A DNA stretch of 64,000 nt, from contig NZ_PNMA01000004.1 of the NCBI RefSeq assembly GCF_013823385.1, positions 1 to 64,000 of the forward strand, in the 5' to 3' direction. Position numbers and translations under genes: made by a program. Below the pieces are notes generated by a model that saw only the letters and a program-made list of their open reading frames with translations, ran no database searches and was not told the DNA's origin. Below, piece after piece: positions 1 through 7,987 of this stretch. Within the stretch, counting starts at the first letter, position 1. The number at the start of each line of letters is the position of its first letter. This stretch comes from Hyphomonas sp. GTDB lineage: Bacteria > Pseudomonadota > Alphaproteobacteria > Caulobacterales > Hyphomonadaceae.

Positions 1-66
1 AGCCTCGCTGACAGCCACCTGCGCCGAAGAAGAAACCCCGCCTGCGCCTGTTCCGGCGTTTGTCAT
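1..66 (-). CDS. Possible 5' end of a minus-strand gene cut by the window edge
   Basis: An ATG at 66 on the minus strand opens a frame that stays open to the window edge (22 codons, beginning MTNAGTGAGG). The ribosome site is weak (GGCAGCAG upstream). The peptide is Gly/Ala/Ser rich and gives no family clue. It could equally be non-coding, so this is a low-confidence call. Confidence 0.2.
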   Translation of the reverse strand, partial: MTNAGTGAGGVSSSAQVAVSEA

Positions 67-395
67 TCTGCTGCCAGCCATGCCCCAAACGCAATCGGGG
101 CAGGCCGCAGCCCACCCCGACACGTCTTAAGCTCATTTTCCGTCCCCGGATCACCGGGGATCAGCGCTTTTGCCGGGCAGCCTGAGGGCTGCGCCGGGCA
201 ATTGTTCTGGAGAAAACCAAACCTCTCCTTTCCATCGTCACACTCGATGCGCGTCAGCGCATCTGAGTGCCCATCTCCCACCTTCTCCTCATGCTCAAGC
301 GGATAGATCGGGAGATGGGCGCTCAGATGAACCCCGCTTGCGCGGTGTCCATCGAGCGTGACGAACGGAAAGGGAAGGGCGCGTGAAACGGCTGC
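67..395. other. Intergenic stretch of about 330 bases without a supported gene
   Basis: I see no convincing gene here. The short open frames on both strands run through the palindromic repeat at 236-364 and lack good ribosome sites. Apart from that repeat the stretch holds no recognisable feature. Confidence 0.5.
236..364. repeat. Long imperfect palindromic repeat, copy 1
   Basis: The left arm (236-279, beginning CGTCACACTCGATGCGCG) is largely complementary to the right arm (310-364, ending ATCGAGCGTGACG). The inner arms CCCATCTCCC and GGGAGATGGG pair perfectly around a loop of about 30 bases. A second copy with the same arms but an unrelated loop lies at 52533-52650. Conserved arms with a divergent loop fit a dispersed REP/BIME-like or miniature palindromic element that folds as RNA or as a cruciform. 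Confidence 0.75.
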
Positions 396-1313
396 TCAGA
401 TCGGCTCGTAAGGGAACACGCTGGCGGTCGCGCCCAGATCCGTAAAGTCCGGGCTCATCGCCGGGAAGGCCTGTGAGATCAGGCTTTCCGGATTCCACCC
501 CTCCAGCCGGGCGAGCGATTTCACCGGGCGGGGCTGGTCGAACAGGATCACTTCATTGCCGCGCACGCCGAAAATCTGGCCTGAAACATTGGACGATTGA
601 TCCGAGCAGAGCGCCACGGCGAGCTGGGCCACCTGATCGGCGCGCATGCCGTTCTTCATCCGCTCGACGCGTTGGGCGCTGGCTTCATCCTTCACCGGGA
701 TCGAGGCGATCATCCGCGTCCAGGCAAAGGGCGCAATCACGTTGGAGCGGATATTCTTCGCCGCGCCTTCCATGGCGAGGATGCGGGAGAGGCCGACAAT
801 GCCGAGCTTGGCAGCGGCATAGTTGGCCTGGCCGATATTGCCGATCAGGCCCGAGGTGGAGGTGAAGAACACATAGGACCCGCGCTCATTCTCGCGGAAA
901 TATTCCACGGCTGCGCGGCCCACATTGTACGAGCCGTGCAGGTGAACATCGATCACGGCTTTCCAGTCAGCTTCGCTCATCTTGTGGAACATGCCATCGC
1001 GCAGGATGCCGGCCGGATTGACGATCGAATCGAGGCGGCCGTAGGTGTCGAGCGCCTGCGTCACCATGCCGGCCACGGCGTTGTAATCGGTCACGCTTTC
1101 GGAGTTGGAGACTGCTTCGCCGCCGGCGGCGCGGATTTCCGCTGCGACAGCCTCAGCCGGGCCCGCATCGCCCTCATCGCCGCCCTTCAGCCCGCCGCCG
1201 AGATCGTTGACGATCACCTTGGCGCCTTCGCGCGCGGCCAGAAGCGCTGTTTCCTTGCCGATGCCATTGCCGCCGCCGGTTACCAGAACCACCTTGCCGT
1301 CGAGAACACCCAT
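396..1313 (-). CDS. Short-chain dehydrogenase/reductase (SDR), 305 aa
   Basis: This is an NAD(P)-dependent oxidoreductase of the SDR superfamily. The N-terminal cofactor motif TGGGNGIG lies at about residues 12-19, and the catalytic pair is visible as YAAAK near residue 165 preceded by a Ser-rich stretch (FFTSTSG). The structural NAG motif reads NPAG. The first 200 residues resemble the dehydrogenase domain of multifunctional 17-beta-HSD4/MFE-2 proteins, which act on 3-hydroxyacyl-CoA; the extra ~60-residue tail fits that subgroup. The ATG at 1313 follows a strong AGGAGG site. A role in acyl-CoA or sterol-type metabolism is inference; the substrate is not visible from sequence. Confidence 0.88.
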   Translation of the reverse strand: MGVLDGKVVLVTGGGNGIGKETALLAAREGAKVIVNDLGGGLKGGDEGDAGPAEAVAAEIRAAGGEAVSNSESVTDYNAVAGMVTQALDTYGRLDSIVNPAGILRDGMFHKMSEADWKAVIDVHLHGSYNVGRAAVEYFRENERGSYVFFTSTSGLIGNIGQANYAAAKLGIVGLSRILAMEGAAKNIRSNVIAPFAWTRMIASIPVKDEASAQRVERMKNGMRADQVAQLAVALCSDQSSNVSGQIFGVRGNEVILFDQPRPVKSLARLEGWNPESLISQAFPAMSPDFTDLGATASVFPYEPI

Positions 1314-1426
1314 GTCTTCCTCCTGTCTGTTTCGCGCCGGACACTACTGGCCATCAGCGCCGGGGCAAGAGGCGGTGGAAAAATCAAGGTTTGAAATACC
1401 GCGCCCAAGCGGCTAGCAAGCCGGTC

Positions 1427-2077
1427 ATGACACGTAGCTTTCAGGCAGTAATCTGGGATTTCGGCGGGGTATTCACCTCCTCGCCCTTCGAGGCATTCAA
1501 CCGGTATGAGGCCGAAAAGGGCCTGCCGAAAGACTTCATCCGCTCGATCAATGCGGTCAATCCGCTGGAAAACGCCTGGGCCAAGCTCGAGCGCAGCCTC
1601 GTCGGCGCCGAGGAATTTGACGGGCTTTTCCGGGCTGAAGCTAAAGCGATGGGCCATGATGTCCCCGGCAAGGACATTCTCGGGCTTCTCTCCGGCCATC
1701 TGCGCCCGCGCGTCGTGCAGGCGCTGAAGGTCTGCAAGGGCCATGGCAAGGTCGGCTGCATCACCAACAATGCCCCCATCGGCAAGGGCGCCTCGATGAC
1801 CCATGACGACGAGAAAGCCGCCCAGCTCGCCGAAGTCTTCGCCCAGTTCGATCACCTGATCGAAAGCTCGAAACTCGGCATCCGCAAGCCTGATCCGCGC
1901 ATCTACGCCCTGATGTGCGAAGCCCTCGATGTTGACCCGAAGCATTGCGTCTATCTCGATGATCTCGGGATCAATCTGAAGCCGGCCCGCGAAATGGGCA
2001 TGGCAACCATCAAGGTGACCAGCGAAGAACAGTTGCTGGCCGATCTGGAAGCCATCACCGGCTATGCGGTGCGTTAG
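1427..2077 (+). CDS. HAD-family hydrolase, ACAD10/epoxide-hydrolase N-domain type
   Basis: This haloacid dehalogenase-like hydrolase has motif I as IWDFGGVF near the N-terminus, motif II as ITNN in the middle, a motif III Lys in GIRKPDPRIY, and motif IV as YLDDLGINL. The DFGGV form of motif I and the whole pattern match the HAD domains fused to acyl-CoA dehydrogenase ACAD10 or to soluble epoxide hydrolase in eukaryotes, usually phosphatases of small metabolites. I chose the ATG at 1427 because the following residues (MTRSFQAVIWDFGG) match a normal family start; a TTG at 1391 would add 12 residues. The 3' end overlaps the next gene by 14 bases, suggesting translational coupling. Confidence 0.85.
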   Translation: MTRSFQAVIWDFGGVFTSSPFEAFNRYEAEKGLPKDFIRSINAVNPLENAWAKLERSLVGAEEFDGLFRAEAKAMGHDVPGKDILGLLSGHLRPRVVQALKVCKGHGKVGCITNNAPIGKGASMTHDDEKAAQLAEVFAQFDHLIESSKLGIRKPDPRIYALMCEALDVDPKHCVYLDDLGINLKPAREMGMATIKVTSEEQLLADLEAITGYAVR

Positions 2078-2657
2078 CTTCACGCTCGCCCTCCTGTTGG
2101 GGATGCTCGCGGCCTGCTCGCCGGCCGCGCCAGCCAAGGCACCGCTTGCCGGGCCGCCGGTGCCGCCGGAGTCCCTCACCCGTCCGCCCCAGCCGCCAGA
2201 ACCTGTCGAGCTGACGCCTCAAGCCGAAGCGATGAAAGCCGCCATCCTGCGCGAAGCCGAACGCGGCGCCCTGCGCAGCCTCGCGCGGCTCGCCGACGGG
2301 CAGGAAGGCTTCATGTCGAATGTCGGCGGGCGTGACCATTTCGAGTTCTGGGATCTCCTCCGCCGCACCGGCGTGGACCCCAACCGCAAGCTGCGCGACC
2401 TGCTGGAGGGGCCGCCGGGCAAGCGCGAGATCGATGGCGAGATCTGGTTCGTCTGGCCCGACATCGCCGCCAAGGATGTGCGCGATCTGATCCCGGAAAA
2501 ACTGACTTTTGTAGAACGCCGCCGCCTGCGCGAACTGATCGGCGAAGATGGCATCGCCCGCATCCGTGCGGGCGAAGGCTATCCCGGCATGCGCACGGCG
2601 ATATCGGCGGAAGGCCGCTGGGTATATTTCGTACTCGGCCAGGATGGAGAGGAATAG
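2064..2657 (+). CDS. Putative lipoprotein of unknown function, 197 aa
   Basis: The N-terminus is a lipoprotein signal peptide: basic start, hydrophobic stretch and lipobox LAAC at about residues 15-18. A Pro/Ala-rich linker follows, then a charged domain containing IWFVWPDIAAKDV and ending in RWVYFVLGQDGEE. I do not recognise the family. The gene starts inside the end of the HAD gene and ends three bases before the pterin dehydratase start, so the three form a tight operon. Membrane anchoring in the periplasm is inferred from the lipobox. Confidence 0.75.
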   Translation: MRCVSFTLALLLGMLAACSPAAPAKAPLAGPPVPPESLTRPPQPPEPVELTPQAEAMKAAILREAERGALRSLARLADGQEGFMSNVGGRDHFEFWDLLRRTGVDPNRKLRDLLEGPPGKREIDGEIWFVWPDIAAKDVRDLIPEKLTFVERRRLRELIGEDGIARIRAGEGYPGMRTAISAEGRWVYFVLGQDGEE

Positions 2658-2660
2658 GAC

Positions 2661-2951
2661 ATGTCAAAGATCGGGGCAGACGCCGCCATCAAGGCCCTGA
2701 AGGGCTGGAAGATCGCCGAAGGCGAGCGCGACGCGATTTCCAAAGCCTACCGCTTTGCCGACTTCAAGACGGCCTTCGCCTTCATGTCGGCCACCGCCCT
2801 GAAGGCCGAGCAGATGGACCACCATCCCGAATGGTTCAACGTCTACAACAAGGTGGACGTGATCCTCACCACGCATGACGCTAACGGCGTCACGCAGAAG
2901 GACCTCGAACTCGCCGGCTTCATGGACCAGCTGGCGGCAAAGCTCAGCTGA
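2661..2951 (+). CDS. phhB: Pterin-4a-carbinolamine dehydratase
   Basis: The 96-residue protein has the full length of the family and carries the active-site signature HHPEWFNVYNKVDVILTTHD near residues 53-72, with the two adjacent catalytic histidines. The enzyme dehydrates 4a-hydroxytetrahydrobiopterin made by aromatic amino acid hydroxylases and helps recycle the pterin; in animals the homologue is also DCoH. No phenylalanine hydroxylase lies in the window. The gene has a GGAGAGGA ribosome site and is the last gene of the HAD-lipoprotein-phhB operon. It converges with the nitrilase fusion gene, leaving only three bases between stops. Confidence 0.93.
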   Translation: MSKIGADAAIKALKGWKIAEGERDAISKAYRFADFKTAFAFMSATALKAEQMDHHPEWFNVYNKVDVILTTHDANGVTQKDLELAGFMDQLAAKLS

Positions 2952-2954
2952 GCC

Positions 2955-4496
2955 CTACTTCCAGGCAACCCGGTAGAGATCAAACCGCCGGTCTTTCAGG
3001 TTCTGCACCGAACCTGACTGGCGGGCCGTGAGCAGGTCTGACAGGGAGAGGTCTGCAATCGCGACCGTCTCGGTATTGGGCGCTGCGTCCGCCGCAATCC
3101 CGTCGCGCGAGAAGGGGAAGTCCGAGGGCGTCAGGATGCAGCTCTCTGCATAGTGGATGTCCATATTCTCGACATTCGGCAGATTGCCGACGACGCCCGA
3201 CATGACCACATAGCACTGGTTTTCTACCGCCCGTGCCTGGCTGCAATACCGTACCCGGAGGTAGCCGCGGCGTTCATCGGTGCAGAAGGGAACGAACAGG
3301 ATCAGCGCGCCCTGATCGACCAGGTGGCGGGCGATTTCGGGGAACTCTGAATCATAGCAGATCATCACGCCGATCGGGCCGCAATCGGTGTGGATGACGG
3401 AGTTGCCTTCGCCGCCCTTGATATTCCACCAGCTGCGCTCCGAGGGCGTGGGGTGGAGCTTCTCCTGCGTGTGGACAGATCCATCGCGAAGGAAGACGTA
3501 GGCGACATTGTGAATATCGCCGTCCGGCATCCGGGAGGGGTGAGAGCCGCCAATGATGTTGATGTTGTAGGAAACCGCCAGGCGCTCCATGAACGCGATG
3601 AACCGGGGAGTATATTCAGAGATGCGCGCGATGGCATCTGCGGGTCCCAGCGGCTTGCCTTCCAGGGAGAGGAGTTGCAACGTGAAAAGCTCCGGGAACG
3701 TCACAAAGTCGGAGCGGTAATCGGAGGCGATGTCGACGAAGTACTCCACCTGCTGCTCGAACTCATCAATGGAGTTGATGCGGCGCATCTGGAATTGCAC
3801 GGTTGCGAGGCGAACCCGCTCGGGCAGGGTCGTGTCGCCGAGGCTCGGCTTGGCCTTGATGGTTTCCTGTTCCAGCGGATTGCGCCAGAACATCTGGGTA
3901 GCGTGGCCGCAGGAGTCGATATCCTCGGGCATATAGTTCTTCAGCACGCCGACGACCTCAAACCCCTGGCGCAGCTGGAAGCTGAGCACCGGGTCGCGCA
4001 GCTTGGAGGCCTTGACTGCGTCGATATAGTCGGCCGGGTTCGGGAATTCCTTCTGGTGGCGATGATAGCCGGGCATACGCCCGCCAAACACGATGCCTTT
4101 GAGCTCCAGCCATTGGCAGAGGTCCTGGCGGACCTTGTAGAAACGCTGGCCGATGCGCAGACGGCGGAATTCGGAATCGACGATGACATCCATGCCGTAG
4201 AGCATGTCGCCTTCCGGATCATGCCGGGCGGCAAAGCCCCCGCCCGTAATCTCGTTCCAGGTATGCTGGGACAGCGCGGTGGCAGAATCGATGACGAACG
4301 TGACGCAATGGCCGACAATCTGGCCTTCAAACTCGGCAACAAACTGCCCATCGGGGAATTTGTTGATCTGGCCGGCGATCTGATCAACCGTATAGCCGTC
4401 CGCGACGCCGTAGACCTTGTCATAGAGCGGACGGATGCCCGCAATATCCTTCGGCTTGGCATTGCGGATGACGAGTTTCGTGCGTGTGGCTGTCAT
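2955..4496 (-). CDS. GNAT acetyltransferase-nitrilase fusion protein, 513 aa
   Basis: Two domains are visible. Residues ~1-210 look like a GNAT N-acetyltransferase (IRNAKPKDIAGI start, DVIVDSEFRRLRIGQRFYKVRQ acetyl-CoA-binding region). Residues ~225-510 are a carbon-nitrogen hydrolase with the catalytic triad Glu (TFPELF), Lys (TQEKLHPT) and Cys (VMICYDSEFPE). Family members of this architecture are found in many bacteria but have no settled substrate; coupling of an acyl transfer with an amide hydrolysis is likely. The start MTATRTKLVIR at 4496 is natural for the GNAT fold. The gene stands between two unrelated operons. Confidence 0.9.
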   Translation of the reverse strand: MTATRTKLVIRNAKPKDIAGIRPLYDKVYGVADGYTVDQIAGQINKFPDGQFVAEFEGQIVGHCVTFVIDSATALSQHTWNEITGGGFAARHDPEGDMLYGMDVIVDSEFRRLRIGQRFYKVRQDLCQWLELKGIVFGGRMPGYHRHQKEFPNPADYIDAVKASKLRDPVLSFQLRQGFEVVGVLKNYMPEDIDSCGHATQMFWRNPLEQETIKAKPSLGDTTLPERVRLATVQFQMRRINSIDEFEQQVEYFVDIASDYRSDFVTFPELFTLQLLSLEGKPLGPADAIARISEYTPRFIAFMERLAVSYNINIIGGSHPSRMPDGDIHNVAYVFLRDGSVHTQEKLHPTPSERSWWNIKGGEGNSVIHTDCGPIGVMICYDSEFPEIARHLVDQGALILFVPFCTDERRGYLRVRYCSQARAVENQCYVVMSGVVGNLPNVENMDIHYAESCILTPSDFPFSRDGIAADAAPNTETVAIADLSLSDLLTARQSGSVQNLKDRRFDLYRVAWK

Positions 4497-4527
4497 GGTT
4501 TCTCCAATGAACGTCCTGCGCCCTGAT

Positions 4528-5823
4528 CTAGTGCGGTATTCTTAAGATAGCGCGTAGCCCGCCAAGGGGGCTCGGCGCAAGACGCACATCCCCGCCATGC
4601 ATGCGGGCAGTGTCGCGCGCCAGCGTCAGGCCGAGGCCCGAGCCGGATGCATTCTGGCTGCGGGCCTCGTCCAGCCGCGAGAAGGGGCGGAAGGCCTCGT
4701 CATAGCGTTCCGGCGGAATGCCGGGGCCATCATCATCGACGATCACCTCGGCCCAATGCGGCCCGTTGACGAGCGTGACACGGGCATGGCTGGCATATTT
4801 GAGGGCGTTGGAGACAAGGTTGCTGATCGCGCGCTTCAGGGCCAGCGGCCGGCCCCTGGCGCTGAGCGATTGCGGCCCCGTGACCGGCACATGCGGCCCG
4901 AAACCGGACACGACATCGTGAACCAGCGCGCCAAGATCAAACGTGCCGGGCTCGTCGCCCTCCTCGCCGCGCGCAAAGGCAAGATATTCGTCCAGCATCA
5001 TCGCCATGTCGTCGAGGTCTGACTGGGCGGCTTTCAGATCCTCCGTCTCCGGCATGAGCGCGAGGGTGAGCTTCAGGCGCGTGAGCGGGGTGCGCAGATC
5101 ATGGCTGACGCCGGCCAGCATCGCGGTGCGCTGCTCGGCAAAGGCAGTGAGGCGGTTTTTCATGTCGATGATGGCGCGGGCCGCGTCGCGCACTTCGGTG
5201 GCACCAGATGGCCGGAAGCCGTCCAGATCCCGCCCCCGGCCGAAAGCCCGCGCCGCCTCCGAAAGGCGCAGGATGGAGCGGACCTGCTGATTGAGAAACC
5301 CGATCGCCAGGGCCACCATCAGCAGGGAAAAGAAGATCACCCAGACAATGAAGAAGTGCGAATTGATGACCAGCGCCCGTTTCCGGTCCATCACGATTTC
5401 CGCCGTTGTTCCACCGGCGGGAAAGCGGATGTGCAGCTTCGCGTCATTCGGGATCAGGCCGACCACGATCTCGTTGCCAAGCCGTCCGATAAGTTCGCTT
5501 TTGAGCGTATCATTATAGGAAAAGCTCTGGCGCAGTCCGCTGTCTGGAACGGCATCCGGTGGTAAGCGGCAAGTGAACTCCGTTTCCAGAAGATACTGAA
5601 TACGGTCAAGATCCGCCGGCCCGTAATCCGGATTGACGCAGGCATCCCGGATCAGGGCGGCGTCGCGCGCAATCCCCTGGCCCAGCTTGCGGTTCACTTC
5701 AGCAATATGATTGGCATAATAATACCAGGTCATCAGGCAAAGGATGATCAGGACCGGGGCCAGAATGATCAGCAGGCTGCGGGCATAGAGGCCGCGCGGG
5801 GTGATGTCTCTCAGGCGCAGCAT
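4528..5823 (-). CDS. Sensor histidine kinase of the EnvZ type
   Basis: The 431-residue protein has two membrane segments (about 16-36 and 157-177) flanking a periplasmic domain of ~120 residues, then a HAMP-like region, the DHp helix with the phosphorylated His in AGVSHDLRTPLTRLKLTL (about residue 240), and a catalytic HATPase domain with N box (SNLVSNALKYA), G1 (DDDGPGIP) and G2 (GSGLGLTLA). Architecture and helix sequence are EnvZ-like. It lies 7 bases after the OmpR-like regulator gene, with MarR upstream, so the three are one operon. The signal sensed cannot be read from sequence; cell-envelope or redox cues are usual for relatives. Confidence 0.92.
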   Translation of the reverse strand: MLRLRDITPRGLYARSLLIILAPVLIILCLMTWYYYANHIAEVNRKLGQGIARDAALIRDACVNPDYGPADLDRIQYLLETEFTCRLPPDAVPDSGLRQSFSYNDTLKSELIGRLGNEIVVGLIPNDAKLHIRFPAGGTTAEIVMDRKRALVINSHFFIVWVIFFSLLMVALAIGFLNQQVRSILRLSEAARAFGRGRDLDGFRPSGATEVRDAARAIIDMKNRLTAFAEQRTAMLAGVSHDLRTPLTRLKLTLALMPETEDLKAAQSDLDDMAMMLDEYLAFARGEEGDEPGTFDLGALVHDVVSGFGPHVPVTGPQSLSARGRPLALKRAISNLVSNALKYASHARVTLVNGPHWAEVIVDDDGPGIPPERYDEAFRPFSRLDEARSQNASGSGLGLTLARDTARMHGGDVRLAPSPLGGLRAILRIPH

Positions 5824-5830
5824 GCGCGGT

Positions 5831-6520
5831 TCAGTCCGGCATCAGGCGGTAGCCGATGCCCCGCACAGTCTGGATATGGATCGGCTCTTTCGGATTGGGC
5901 TCGATCTTGCGGCGCAGGCGGGTCACCTGCACATCCACCGACCGCTCAAGGCCGGCCGAGGTCATCTCGGCGAGGTCTTCGCGGCTGATCGCTTCGCCGG
6001 GCGCGCGCGCCAGGATGGTCAGGAGCTGCACTTCTGCATCGGTCAGGCGGATACGCTGGTCGCCGGCCTTCAGTTCCCCGCGCTCGACATTGAACACGAG
6101 GCCCGACATTTCAATCTCCTCTGGGGGAGGGGCGGGCTTTTGCGAGCGCCGCAGGATCGCTTCGCAGCGCAGGGCGAGTTCTTCGGGCTCAAAAGGCTTG
6201 GCAAGGTAATCATCCGCGCCGAGGCGCAGGCCCTCGATCCGGTCGCGGGCCTCGCCGCGCGCCGTCAGCAGCATGACCGGCGTGGCCCTGGCCGGGCCTG
6301 AGCGGATACGTTCGAGCAGTTCGAGGCCCGTTTCGCCCGGCATCATGACGTCCAGTACCGCCAGATCGAACGTCATGTTGTCCATCAGGCGGCGCGCGCC
6401 GGCGGCGTCTGGCGCGCTGGTCACCCGGTAGCCCTTGAGCGTGAGGAAACGCTTGGTGAGGTCGCGGATGCGGTCGTCATCGTCGACGATCAGGATATGG
6501 GCGGGGTCTCTGAGGCTCAT
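5831..6520 (-). CDS. petR: OmpR/PhoB-family response regulator (PetR-like)
   Basis: The receiver domain has the acidic pair in IVDDDDRIR, the phosphoacceptor Asp in LAVLDVMMPGETG (about residue 56) and the conserved Lys in ADDYLAKPFEPEEL. The C-terminal winged helix ends in SVDVQVTRLRRKIEPNPKEPIHIQTVRGIGYRLM, the classic OmpR DNA-binding end. Partner kinase downstream, MarR gene immediately upstream. This MarR-OmpR pair next to an aminotransferase resembles petP-petR of Rhodobacter, where it is needed for cytochrome bc1 synthesis; use of that name here rests on arrangement and similarity, so it is an inference. Confidence 0.88.
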   Translation of the reverse strand: MSLRDPAHILIVDDDDRIRDLTKRFLTLKGYRVTSAPDAAGARRLMDNMTFDLAVLDVMMPGETGLELLERIRSGPARATPVMLLTARGEARDRIEGLRLGADDYLAKPFEPEELALRCEAILRRSQKPAPPPEEIEMSGLVFNVERGELKAGDQRIRLTDAEVQLLTILARAPGEAISREDLAEMTSAGLERSVDVQVTRLRRKIEPNPKEPIHIQTVRGIGYRLMPD

Positions 6521-6530
6521 GGCGGTCTCT

Positions 6531-6995
6531 TTACTTCACCAGAGCTTCCAGAAGGAAGCGCGCGCCGGCGACCGCTTCCGGCCCGCAGGCGCGGAAGGCG
6601 ACCCGCAGGCGCTCGCGCAGCTCAATGGTGATCGGGGTCGTCAGCGTGGTGCCCGCCTCAGACAGGGTGAGCTTGCGGCGGCGGCCATCGGAGCCTTCGC
6701 GGGCCCGTTCGATCAGCCCGCGCGTGTCCAGCTGGCCGATGATCCGGGCAAAAGTCGGCACGGTCATGCCCAGCTGGCCGCGCAGCTGGCTGACCGTGAG
6801 GCCCGGCCGGTAGCGGATTGCCATGAGAATCTGCATCTCAGACTTGCTCAGACCGGCCTTTTTGCGGGCCGACTCTGCCGCGCGCATAAGCTCATCTGCC
6901 CCTGAAATCAGGAGTCCTGCGCCTCTGTCGAGTTCCTGGTCGGTCAGGAAGAGGCGGGGGTCAAATGGGCGGGTCAGGTTGACGGATTGAGCCAT
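6531..6995 (-). CDS. petP: MarR-family transcriptional regulator (PetP-like)
   Basis: This is a ~154-residue winged-helix regulator. The recognition region reads GLTVSQLRGQLGMTVPTFARIIGQLDTRGLIERAREGSDGRRRKLTLSEAG in two halves around residues 60-110 and matches the MarR wing (DGRRRKL). I place the start at the ATG at 6995 (MAQSVNLTRPFDPRLF); a longer frame to 7049 would run into the divergent aminotransferase start. The intergenic region to that gene is only ~53 bases, so both promoters overlap and the regulator may control both directions. It heads the operon with the response regulator and kinase. Confidence 0.85.
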   Translation of the reverse strand: MAQSVNLTRPFDPRLFLTDQELDRGAGLLISGADELMRAAESARKKAGLSKSEMQILMAIRYRPGLTVSQLRGQLGMTVPTFARIIGQLDTRGLIERAREGSDGRRRKLTLSEAGTTLTTPITIELRERLRVAFRACGPEAVAGARFLLEALVK

Positions 6996-7048
6996 AAGTC
7001 GGAAATGAACGCGAACCGCAACAAAAGTGCAAGCGAGGAGCGTACTCA

Positions 7049-7933
7049 ATGGCTGCCATCCCTTATGATGACCGTGACGGATACATCTGGATGGATGGGT
7101 CTTTCGTACCCTGGCGCGACACCAAGGTGCACGTGCTGACCCATGCGCTGCACTATGCTTCCTCCGTGTTTGAAGGGGAGCGGGCCTATGGCGGAAAGAT
7201 TTTCCGCTCGCTCGACCATTCCAAACGCCTGCACAATTCGGCGAAGATCATGGGCTTCGACATTCCGTTCAGCGTTGAGGAGCTGGAGAAGGCCAAGAAG
7301 GAAGCGCTGGAGAAATCCGGCCTCGACAGCGCCTATGTGCGCGCGGTGGCCTGGCGCGGATCTGAGATGATGGGCGTTTCGGCGCAGAACAACACGATCC
7401 ACCTGGCCGTGGCTGTCTGGCATTGGGGCGATTACTTCGCTGACAAGATGAAGGGCATCCGCCTCACCCATGCCGAATGGCGCCGCCCTGCGCCCGATAC
7501 CGCGCCCTGTCATGCCAAGGCGGCCGGTCTCTACATGATCTGCACACTCTCCAAGCATGCTGCCGAGAAGGCCGGCTATCAGGACGCGCTGATGCTGGAC
7601 TATCGCGGACAGATTGCCGAAGCGACCGGCGCCAACATCTTCTTCGTGCGCGACGGCGTGCTTCACACCCCGACGCCGGACTGTTTCCTCAACGGCCTGA
7701 CGCGCCAGACGACGATTGCGCTGGCCAAGGCGCGGCAGATCGAGGTGGTCGAGCGGGCGATCTTCCCGGACGAACTGGCGACCTTCAGCGAGTGTTTCAT
7801 CACCGGCTCGGCCGCCGAGATCACCCCAGTGGCCGAGATCGGCGAGCATCGCTACAAGCCAGGCAACATCACCCTGACGCTGGCGGAGGACTATTCCAAC
7901 CTCTGCAACGGCAAGCTGGAACTGGCGCTTTAG
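7049..7933 (+). CDS. ilvE: Branched-chain amino acid aminotransferase
   Basis: A PLP-dependent fold-type IV aminotransferase of 294 residues. The start region YIWMDGSFVPWRDTKVHVL and HALHYASSVFEGERAY are typical of IlvE, the PLP Lys is in CHAKAAGLYM (about residue 155), and the cofactor-phosphate loop is GQIAEATGANIFFV, followed by TPTPDCFLNGLTRQT. It transfers the amino group between Leu/Ile/Val and 2-oxoglutarate in the last step of branched-chain synthesis or first step of breakdown. It is divergent from the MarR-OmpR-EnvZ operon, a conserved arrangement in alphaproteobacteria. Confidence 0.93.
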   Translation: MAAIPYDDRDGYIWMDGSFVPWRDTKVHVLTHALHYASSVFEGERAYGGKIFRSLDHSKRLHNSAKIMGFDIPFSVEELEKAKKEALEKSGLDSAYVRAVAWRGSEMMGVSAQNNTIHLAVAVWHWGDYFADKMKGIRLTHAEWRRPAPDTAPCHAKAAGLYMICTLSKHAAEKAGYQDALMLDYRGQIAEATGANIFFVRDGVLHTPTPDCFLNGLTRQTTIALAKARQIEVVERAIFPDELATFSECFITGSAAEITPVAEIGEHRYKPGNITLTLAEDYSNLCNGKLELAL

Positions 7934-7939
7934 GGATAG

Positions 7940-7972
7940 CCCCCACCACAGACACCATGGTCTTTGGTGGGG
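7940..7972. terminator. Bidirectional hairpin between converging ilvE and PKD-lipoprotein genes
   Basis: CCCCACCA pairs with TGGTGGGG around an inner AGACACCATGGTCT. The hairpin lies between the stop codons of the two converging genes. No long T tract follows. Confidence 0.55.
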
Positions 7973-7987
7973 CCTCACCTTACCGGT

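Noticed and set aside
3390-4526. Plus-strand open frame opposite the GNAT-nitrilase gene
   Set aside because: Fully antisense to a gene with clear catalytic motifs.
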